Source: Chloroflexi bacterium UBA5189
Lineage (GTDB): Bacteria; Chloroflexota; Limnocylindria; Limnocylindrales; CSP1-4
Direction of reading: 5' to 3'
NCBI GenBank assembly: GCA_002413045.1
Contig: DHWF01000043.1
Coordinates: forward strand, 1 to 48,435
DNA length: 48,435 nucleotides
Shown: positions 1-7,500 of the stretch, one piece after another
Layout: each line of letters begins with the position of its first letter
Position numbering within the stretch: position 1 is the first letter of the stretch
The notes under the pieces: model-generated
The model's input: the letters and a program-made list of their open reading frames with translations, nothing else
The model's database searches: none
Told to the model about the DNA's origin: nothing
Program-made: the position numbers and the translations under genes

Positions 1-525
1 GACTTCCTGAACATGCTCGAGCGCGAGCGCCTCGAATCCAAGAAGATCTCGAAGACGAACGCGGTCACGTCGATGCTCGACTACGAGCTCGAGGATGGCG
101 ACATCCACGTCGGCCCGAGCGACCACGTGCCGTGGCTGCTCGACCGGAAGTGGTGCTACATCCGGATGGAGGGCACGACCTTCGGCGACGTGCCGCTCAA
201 CGCGGAGCTCAAGCTCGAGGTCTGGGACAGCCCCAACAGCGCCGGCGTCATCACCGACGCCATTCGCTGCCTGAAGCTCGGCCTGGATCGTGGCCTGAAG
301 GGCACGCTCGTCGCGCCCTCGAGCTACTTCATGAAGAGCCCGCCGGTGCAGATCCACGACGACATCGCGTTCAACCGCGTCGAGGCGTTCATCCGCGGAG
401 AGGACAACGAGACGCTCGTCGGGACCGAGGCGCCGGTCAAGCGCAAGCTCCGCAAGCTCGCGAGCCGGGGTCCGTCCGCGGCCCAGATCGCGGCCGGCGG
501 CGCAAAGGTGGCGGCCAACGCGTGA
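1..525 (+). CDS. ino1: Inositol-3-phosphate synthase, C-terminal part (5' end outside window)
   Basis: The reading frame is open from the first base, so the gene is cut by the window edge; about 174 C-terminal residues are present. The segment with LKLEVWDSPNSAG, the following LDRG stretch and SSYFMKSPPVQ is the conserved C-terminal region of myo-inositol-1-phosphate synthases, which convert glucose-6-phosphate to inositol-3-phosphate with NAD in the cytoplasm. In bacteria this reaction feeds inositol lipids or mycothiol-like thiols. The stop overlaps the next start (GTGA, 522-525), so it is translationally coupled to an acyltransferase. The downstream PimA-like gene argues that the inositol goes into phosphatidylinositol lipids. 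The tail is slightly alanine-rich. Family assignment is firm; the N-terminal Rossmann part cannot be checked here. Confidence 0.9.
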   Translation, partial: DFLNMLERERLESKKISKTNAVTSMLDYELEDGDIHVGPSDHVPWLLDRKWCYIRMEGTTFGDVPLNAELKLEVWDSPNSAGVITDAIRCLKLGLDRGLKGTLVAPSSYFMKSPPVQIHDDIAFNRVEAFIRGEDNETLVGTEAPVKRKLRKLASRGPSAAQIAAGGAKVAANA

Positions 526-1508
526 GCCCGCGTACGGGGCTCGTCGCGCCGCACACGCGGAACGCGAAGGGCAGCTTCCGGCCGGCCGAGAAGGCCGCGA
601 TCTACGGGTACCGGGCGGGCATGTGGCTGATGGGCCGCGTGCCCGTTCCGGTCGCCCGCGGCATCGTCAGCTTCATGCTCCAGCTGTCGTTCGTGCTGGT
701 GCCGAAGAAGCGGCACTACATGAACGACAACTTCGCCCACGTGCTCGGGCGCCCGCCGGGCAGCCTCGAGGTAAAGCGTAAGGCCCTCGCGGCCTATCGC
801 TCGTACGCCCGCTACGTCGTCGAGCTGATGCGCTTGCCGCGACTGACCCAGGACGAGGCGGCCGCGCTTGTCGACACCTCGACGCTCCTGCCGCTGGAGG
901 CGTACTGGAAGGCGAGCGGCAAGGGCCTGATCCTGACCAGCCCGCACATCGGGAACCTGGAGGGCGTGGCCCGCGGCATCGCGCGCCACGGCTGGCCGAT
1001 CGCCGCGATCGCCGACGACACGAGCTTCCCCGAGCTGTTCGAGCTCCTCCGGGCGCAGCGCAAGGCGTGGGGCGTCACGCTCATCCCGTGGCGCAACCTG
1101 CGCGACCTGTTCGGCGTGCTTCGCCGAAACGAGATCCTGGCCCTGATCATCGACTGGGGCTATCGCGCGGAGGACGTGCCGGTCCGCATGTTCGGCGCGT
1201 GGACGACGCTCCCGGCCGGGCCGGCGGCCCTCGCGGCCAAGACCGGCGCCCCGATCGTGCACGTCGCGATCCGGCGATCGGCCGACGGACGGACCTATGA
1301 GGTGACGCACAGCGAGCCGATCAACGTGCGCTCGTCCGAGCCCGCCGAGCTCCGCCGCGCGACTCAGGCCATCGCCGATGCACTGGCCGCCACCATCGCG
1401 GCGGCCCCGGAGCAGTGGTACAGCTTCAAGCCGATCTGGCCCTCGACCGCCGAGGAGCAGGCGGCGCTTGCGGAGCGCGCCGGCGCGCTCGCCCCGGCGG
1501 GCTCATGA
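522..1508 (+). CDS. LPLAT (HtrB/PatA-type) acyltransferase, first of a tandem pair
   Basis: A 328-residue protein starting at a GTG that overlaps the ino1 stop by 4 bp. The catalytic H-x4-E motif is visible as HIGNLE (His142, Glu147). The DWGYRAEDVPVRMFGAWTTLPAGPAALA block is typical of lysophospholipid/lauroyl acyltransferases, and the protein ends with the family signature PEQWYSFKPIWP. Members transfer acyl chains from acyl-CoA or ACP to glycolipids at the inner leaflet. In a lipid A pathway this would be LpxL, but the neighbours are ino1 and a PimA-like GT, so a PatA-like role in acylating an inositol mannoside is more likely (inference). A hydrophobic patch near residues 46-60 probably mediates membrane association. 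The 3' end overlaps the next gene by 4 bp (ATGA). Confidence 0.85.
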   Translation: MSPRTGLVAPHTRNAKGSFRPAEKAAIYGYRAGMWLMGRVPVPVARGIVSFMLQLSFVLVPKKRHYMNDNFAHVLGRPPGSLEVKRKALAAYRSYARYVVELMRLPRLTQDEAAALVDTSTLLPLEAYWKASGKGLILTSPHIGNLEGVARGIARHGWPIAAIADDTSFPELFELLRAQRKAWGVTLIPWRNLRDLFGVLRRNEILALIIDWGYRAEDVPVRMFGAWTTLPAGPAALAAKTGAPIVHVAIRRSADGRTYEVTHSEPINVRSSEPAELRRATQAIADALAATIAAAPEQWYSFKPIWPSTAEEQAALAERAGALAPAGS

Positions 1509-2515
1509 CCAACGCCACACCCGCCCACACGACGGCCGCAGCGCCCGCCGTGAGCCCAAGCGTCGCGGCGAGCCGGAGCTTTGGCCGGCGCCTCAGGGCG
1601 CGCGCCCTCGTGGCAGCGTCGTGGGCCGCCTGCCGGCTGCCGGAGCCCCCGCTCCTCGCTCTCGCGGACCTCGCGGGTGGGGTCTGGTACCGCCTCGCGC
1701 CCGAGCGCCGGCGACACGCCCGCCGCAACCTCCAGCGGGTCACCCGCTGGCTCGCAGACCACGAGATGGGCTCGCCGGCGGCACGCGCTGCCGCGCACGA
1801 CGGGCGCGCGCTCAATCGACTCGTTCGCGACGCGTTCCGGAACAGCGCTCGCTACTACGTCCAGCTTGCGCGGGCAGCGATCGTCGACCGCGAGTACCTG
1901 GATCGCTGGCTCGTGATCGACGAAGGCACCGATCTCGACGCCTTGCTTGATGTGCCCGGCGGGTCGCTGTTCGTCGGCCTGCATATGAGCTGGTATGAGC
2001 TGCCGGCGGTCATCGTCGCCAGCAAGAGCGGCCGGCCCGCCCTCGTGCCATCCGAGACGATCGGAGACCCGGAGCTCCAGGCGTATCTCGTCGGCACCAG
2101 GCGCCGGTTGGGCCTCGAGCTCGTCGATCTCGCGTCGGCGAAGCGGCTCCTCAAGGCGGCACTCGAGCGGGGCGAGACCGTCGGGCTGCTCGGCGACCGC
2201 GATATCACCGGCGGTGGGATCGAGGTCGGCTTCTTCGGGGCACCCGCGCGACTCCCCGCGGGACCGGCGCTCCTGGTCCTCGAGACAGGTGTCCCGAGCT
2301 ACGTGTTCGGCGTCTGGCGGGACAGTCGCGGCGTCTATCACGCGGCCGTTGAGCCGCTGGCGCTTCCGGCGGAGGGGACTGGCACCCGTCGCGAGCGTGT
2401 GACCGCGTACCTCGAGGCAGAGGCGCGGGCGTTCGAACGCTTCGTCGCCGCGGCCCCCGAGCAGTGGCTGGCCGTCTTCCACCCGATCTGGCCCGACCTC
2501 GAGGCCGCGGCGTGA
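1505..2515 (+). CDS. LPLAT (HtrB/PatA-type) acyltransferase, second of a tandem pair
   Basis: A 336-residue protein starting at an ATG that overlaps the preceding stop (ATGA). It shows the H-x4-E motif as HMSWYE. It also has the GDRDITGGGIEVGFFG substrate-binding block that is standard in HtrB/MsbB acyltransferases, and a C-terminal PEQWLAVFHPIWP motif. It is a diverged paralogue of the gene before it: the same end motif and order of blocks, but little identity between. The first 25 residues are Ala/Ser-rich and poorly constrained, so a start slightly further in is possible. With the PimA-like GT downstream, the two enzymes could acylate two different positions, as in diacylated PIMs (inference). 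It ends 13 bp before the PHP gene. Confidence 0.85.
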   Translation: MTNATPAHTTAAAPAVSPSVAASRSFGRRLRARALVAASWAACRLPEPPLLALADLAGGVWYRLAPERRRHARRNLQRVTRWLADHEMGSPAARAAAHDGRALNRLVRDAFRNSARYYVQLARAAIVDREYLDRWLVIDEGTDLDALLDVPGGSLFVGLHMSWYELPAVIVASKSGRPALVPSETIGDPELQAYLVGTRRRLGLELVDLASAKRLLKAALERGETVGLLGDRDITGGGIEVGFFGAPARLPAGPALLVLETGVPSYVFGVWRDSRGVYHAAVEPLALPAEGTGTRRERVTAYLEAEARAFERFVAAAPEQWLAVFHPIWPDLEAAA

Positions 2516-2528
2516 CCGGCGGCGCGGC

Positions 2529-3362
2529 ATGACCGAGCGGCTCGGGCGCGCGGACCTGCACATCCACACGCTCGCCTCCGATGGCACCGCCGGGGTCGTC
2601 GAGATCCTCGACCACGTTGAGCGCACAACGCAGCTCGACGTGATCGCCATCACCGACCACGAGCGGATCGACGCCGCGGTCGCCGGACGAGCGATGGCGC
2701 TCGACCGCGGCCTGTCCTTCGAGGTCGTCGTGGGTGAGGAGGTCACGACGCTCGGCGGCCACCTGCTCGCGCTCTGGATCGACCGCCCGATCAGGCCGTT
2801 CCGGTCGATGCGGGCGACGATCGCCGAGATCCACGACCGGGGCGGCCTCGCGATCCCGGCCCATCCGCTCGTGCCGTACCCGCTATGCGCCCAGGGCTTC
2901 GTGCTCCGCCGGCTCCTCGCCGACGAGCCGCGCTACCGCCCGGACGGGCTCGAGGCGTTCAACCCGACGACGCTCGGGCGCCCGTGGCATGGTCGCGTGG
3001 TCCGCTTCACCGACGAGCACGGGCTCGCCCGCGTCGGGAACTCGGACGCGCACGCGCTCGACGCGATCGGCACCGGCTACACCACCTTCCCCGGCCATGA
3101 CGGCGAGGCGCTGCGCAGGGCCATCGCGGCCCGGACCACGAACCACCACGGCTCGTTCCACCCGACCGGCGCCCAGCTCGGGACGTTCCGCGAGCAGCTT
3201 CGCAAGTACGGCCGGGACGCTCGGGCGAACCTCGGCGGCCGGCTCCGTGGCGACGGGGCGCGGCGGGACCTCGGCTACCCACGCGATGGCGGCGCGCTCC
3301 AGGGCGACCGTGCGGCGCTCCTGGCCGAGCGACGGGTCCGCGATCGGGACGGCGCGGCATGA
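2529..3362 (+). CDS. PHP-domain phosphoesterase
   Basis: A 277-residue protein. The four PHP metal-binding motifs are present: DLHIHTLASDG near the N-terminus, ITDHE, AHPL, and NSDAH. This arrangement resembles the TrpH/YciV subgroup, which cleaves phosphomonoesters such as nucleoside bisphosphates using two or three metal ions. The last 50 residues are Arg/Gly-rich and look unconserved. It lies between the acyltransferases and the PimA-like gene, and its stop overlaps the next start (ATGA). That context makes a phosphatase step in inositol-lipid synthesis, for example removing the phosphate from phosphatidylinositol phosphate, an attractive but untested role. Cytoplasmic; no signal peptide or membrane segment. 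Confidence 0.82.
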   Translation: MTERLGRADLHIHTLASDGTAGVVEILDHVERTTQLDVIAITDHERIDAAVAGRAMALDRGLSFEVVVGEEVTTLGGHLLALWIDRPIRPFRSMRATIAEIHDRGGLAIPAHPLVPYPLCAQGFVLRRLLADEPRYRPDGLEAFNPTTLGRPWHGRVVRFTDEHGLARVGNSDAHALDAIGTGYTTFPGHDGEALRRAIAARTTNHHGSFHPTGAQLGTFREQLRKYGRDARANLGGRLRGDGARRDLGYPRDGGALQGDRAALLAERRVRDRDGAA

Positions 3363-4543
3363 AGATCGGCCTCGTCACGCCGTACGTGTACCCGCTACCG
3401 GGCGGCGTCAATCAGCACGTCCGGTACCTGTACGAGAACCTGCGCCTGCGCGGCCACGACGTCCGGATCGTGACCAGCAGCCACGGCCTCCAGCGCGCCT
3501 CGGAGGGCGACATCATCCGCATCGGGAAGGGCTTCTCGATGCCGGCCAACGGCTCCGTCGGCACGATCACCGTCTCGCCACGGTTCCTGTCGCAGGTCCA
3601 CGAGGTGCTCGATCGGGAGCAGTTCGACCTGCTCCACTTCCACGAGCCGTTTGTGCCGTTCCTGTCGCTCGTCGTCCTCGGCCTCTCGACCAGCGTGAAC
3701 GTGGCGACCTTCCACGCGTTCGGCGGCTTCTCGCCTGCGTATCAGATCGGTTCTCGGCTCATGCGCCCGTCGGTCGGCCGGATCCACGGCCGGATCGCGG
3801 TATCGGCGGCGGCGCGCCACTTCGTCGAGCGGTTCTTCCCGGGCGACTACAAGGTCATCCCGAACGGCGTCGATGTCGCCCGCTTCCAGCGCGCGGTCCC
3901 GATCTCGCGCTGGCAGGACGGCACCAAGAACATCCTGTTCGTGGGCCGGTTCGAGGCGCGGAAGGGCCTCCTCGACCTGCTCAAGGCATACCGCATCCTG
4001 CGCAAGACCGGCTGCCAGTGCCGGCTCCTCGTGGTCGGCGGTGGGCCGCAGGAGAAGGAGGCGCGCCGCTACCTGATGACCCGCAAGCTCGGCGGCGTCG
4101 AGTTCCTGGGGCGGGTCGGCGACGAGGAGCGGGACTCCCTGTTCAAGACGGCCGACGTGTACTGCTCGCCCGCGACCGGTCGCGAATCATTCGGGATCGT
4201 GCTGCTCGAGGCGATGGCCGCCGGCACCTCGATCGTGTGCAGCGACATCCATGGCTACAAGGGAGTCGTCCGGCGCGATCGCGAGGCGCTCCTCGTGCCA
4301 CCAGGCAAGCCCAAGCTGATCGCCGGCGCGCTCGCCCAGCTCCTCGGCGACGACGAGCGCCGCGAGGCCATGGCGCGGTCCGGGCTCGAGCGCGCCCAGG
4401 AGTTCAGCTGGGAGCGCGTGACCGCCAAGGTCGAGGACTACTACGGGTTCGTGATCCGGCGCCTCGCCGCCCAGGGCCAGCTGCCGGAGGGCTTCCACGC
4501 CGATGTGCCGCCGTCGCCGCGGGTGCCGCTGATCCTCGCCTAG
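3359..4543 (+). CDS. pimA: GT4 glycosyltransferase, PimA-like
   Basis: A 394-residue GT-B fold enzyme. The N-terminal motif PYVYPLPGGVNQHV (residues 8-21) is the acceptor-side glycine loop, FHEPFVPFLS and ATFHAF follow, then HGRIAVS and IPNGVDVARF. The C-terminal half has VGRFEARKG and the E-x7-E donor motif ESFGIVLLE. Block order and wording match PimA, the GDP-mannose:phosphatidyl-myo-inositol mannosyltransferase of mycobacteria, better than generic GT4 enzymes. With ino1 and two PatA-like acyltransferases upstream, transfer of the first mannose to phosphatidylinositol at the inner membrane face is the likely reaction. A PimB- or PimC-type step on a related lipid remains possible. Its TAG stop shares CTAG with the stop of the converging gene. 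Confidence 0.8.
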   Translation: MKIGLVTPYVYPLPGGVNQHVRYLYENLRLRGHDVRIVTSSHGLQRASEGDIIRIGKGFSMPANGSVGTITVSPRFLSQVHEVLDREQFDLLHFHEPFVPFLSLVVLGLSTSVNVATFHAFGGFSPAYQIGSRLMRPSVGRIHGRIAVSAAARHFVERFFPGDYKVIPNGVDVARFQRAVPISRWQDGTKNILFVGRFEARKGLLDLLKAYRILRKTGCQCRLLVVGGGPQEKEARRYLMTRKLGGVEFLGRVGDEERDSLFKTADVYCSPATGRESFGIVLLEAMAAGTSIVCSDIHGYKGVVRRDREALLVPPGKPKLIAGALAQLLGDDERREAMARSGLERAQEFSWERVTAKVEDYYGFVIRRLAAQGQLPEGFHADVPPSPRVPLILA

Positions 4544-7500
4544 TCGGCGTCCGCGCCTGGTCCGGCGTCGGGCGCATCGTCGGGGTTCGCGAGCGCATCG
4601 AGCCGGCGCTCCGCGATCGCGACTCGCCACGACCACGCGCTGTAGCCGACGACGACCGCCATGAAGGTGAGCGACGCGAGCATGAAGGCCGGCCCAATCG
4701 CGAACAGCGACGGCGCCGGGGCGCGCGTGCCCTGGAGCACCCAGAACTGGAACGGATAGAGGTAGGTCGGCAGGAAGCCCTGGTAGGCGTTATGGATCGC
4801 GGCGGGCAGCGGCAGCGCCGCGATGTTCGGGTACCAGACCACGAACCAGACCGCCATCGCGACGACGGCCCCGACCACGAATCGCCGCGAGTCCCGCGCC
4901 GTGGCGACGTAGGCCGCAACCGGTGACAGCGCGAGCAGGACGATCAGGGCGATCGGCTCGACCGGGATGCTCGTGAGCTCGAAGCCGCTCGAATCGGGGA
5001 TGAGGGCCGACGCCGCGATGAACGAGATGGTGGTAACGGCGCCGATCGCCGCCGCGTTCGCCCAGCGGCTCCCGAGCCCGATCCGCGCCAGCGCGCCACG
5101 CCAGCCACCGGCCGCGCGCTCGTCGTCGAGCTCGGCGGGCTCCTCCTCCTCGGACAGGGACAGCAGCTCACGCAGCATCAGGAGCACGCCGGCGCCGATG
5201 ATCACGGCGATGGCAATCGCGCGCGGTGCGAGCGTGACGTCCGGGATCAGCGCCGGGCAGGCCTGCGAGTTCGGGACGATGTCGGTGACGCGCACGATCG
5301 CGCACAGGGGCCGGTCGAACAGCCACAGGCCGAAGGGCAGCAGCACGAGCGCAGCCGCCGACAGCCGCGCCATCAGCCAGATCCGGCGCGACGTGCCGTG
5401 CCACAGCTCGGCGAGGAAGTAGGCCAGGGCGAGGAACAGGAACGGCAGCGCCGTGTAGTAGTGGTACTGGAATGCGGCTCGGTCGATCCGCGCCCACGAG
5501 AGCCATTGGGCGGCGAACCCGATCGTGATCAGCGCGAGCGCCGCGCTCCGCCGCTTGAAGGCCTGCCAGGCGATGAAGGCCATGGCAGGCACGCCCAGCC
5601 ACCACGACACGAGGTTGCCGGCGTCGTAGATCGAGGCGGAGGTGCCGCCGGCGAAGCCCTCCTCGTAGAACCAGACCGGCTTCAGGTCGAACGCCCACGC
5701 CCACCACGGCGAGGACGCCGGATGCGCGCTGGACAGGTTGTTGTGGTAGTCGTACATCGCCTGCGTGAGCTGGAGCAACGTCTGGCCGGTGTGCCCGACC
5801 GGCCAGTTGTCGAACAGCTGGTGGTTCTCGACGAAGGCCCACGGCACGTACGACAGGAAGTACAGCCCGATCGGGATCACCAGGAGCCCGACCACCAGCC
5901 AGATCACCGGCAACCCGAAGCCGGTGCCGAGCCGGAGCCAGCCGACCGGCGCCTCCGCCGGTCCCTCGAGGATCGCCGCCGGGTCGTCCGGCTCGGGCAG
6001 TGGCGCGAGCGGCCCGAATCCGAGTCGCCCCACGAGGTTGAACGCGACATAGATGACCGCGCCGGCCAGGAACCCGAACAGGCCCAGCTGGATCGGAGTG
6101 AGCGCCATTGGCCCGATGCTCAGCGGCGCGGCCGCGTCGCCCTTGCCGAGCCCGTACAGGACCACCAAGAGGCCGACGGCGATCGGGGCCCCGACGGCGA
6201 ACCACAGCTCTTCGGCCGTCCACGCGATCGGGTGGATGACATTGGCGAGGACCGCCACGAGCACCAGCCCGACCATGATCGCGAGGAACACGTAGTTGCC
6301 GCCGCTCTGGCCCTCGCCGACCGAGATCGCCACGTACCCGAGCGCTGTCGTGAGCACGAGGAGCCCGAGGATGAGCAGCAGGCGCCCGAGTGCGCTCCGG
6401 ACCAGGACCAGCAGCCCGAGGCCGCCGATCGCATAGGCCGCGACCCACTTCGAGGCGAGCGCGAAGCCGAGGAAGCCGCCCATCAACGGAATCCCGATCG
6501 CGAACGCCACCCAGTGCCGGCGCGAGCTCCCGGGGTGGAGCCAGAGCCAGGCGAAGATGGTGTACGCGGCCACGATCCCGAGCCCCACGTACGAATCGTT
6601 CATCCCGATCCGGCTCTGGGCGAAGAGCATCCCGTCGACGAGGCAGACGAGCCCGACGAGCACCGCGATCGAGCGGCGGCGGAACAGGAGGCGGGCCAGG
6701 ATGTACAGGAAGATGAACATCAGGACCCCGGCGATCACCCCGGGAACGCGCCACGCGTACGCGTGCCGCCCGATCTCGACAGCCGCGACGCCGCCGCCCG
6801 CGTTGAGCGCGAGCAGCTGCTCCCGGTCCGACGAGGGATACAGCTGGTTCTGGTCGAGGACCATCACGGTCGGCACGAAGCTCAGCGGCGCGTCGGCATA
6901 GACCGCGTTGCCGTGCGGCTCGATGACGTAGATCGTGTCGGCGCCGGTGCTCCCGTCGGCCGTCGCCACGGACCCCTCGATGTGGACCATCTCCGACGCG
7001 AGGTCGTAGTAGGCCCGGCCGGCCGTGGCGCCCGGCAGCGTGAATGACTGGTCGAGGCGCGTTCGTGGTGCGTCGCCGGTCTTGGCGATCACCACCGCGA
7101 TCCGGGGCCCGTCCTTCGTGTCCACCGAGGCGTAGATCGGGTCGTCCTGGATGTTGTTGATCCCGACGAGGCCCTTGACCGCGCCACCGACGTCGAACGT
7201 CTCGGTGACGGTCCCGTCGGTCTCGTCGATGAACGCGACGCCGTTCGCGGTGCCGACGGCGATCCTGTCGTCGCTCCACCCCGCGGTCAGCTGGGTCACG
7301 CCCTGCAGCGCCGGCCTGCCGAGCTCGGTCGCCGCACCCGTGTCGATGACCACGATCGTGCTCAGCGTCGCGTCCGACGAGCCGAAGCCGGCAGTCAGGA
7401 CGGCGGCGAGGCGAGTCCCGTCGCGGGTCACGTACAGCTGCTGGACCGGGCCGTCGACGTTCATGAACGCGCGTGAATCGACCTCGACCGGCGGGCCGCG

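Noticed and set aside
324..1310. Long minus-strand ORF opposite the first acyltransferase, and similar long antisense ORFs throughout
   Set aside because: GC-rich third-codon positions keep opposite frames open; the translations are Arg/Ala/Pro-rich without any family resemblance.
5398..7047. 549-residue plus-strand ORF opposite the giant GT-C gene
   Set aside because: The product is charge-repeat sequence typical of an antisense shadow, while the minus strand shows clear PMT motifs and membrane helices.
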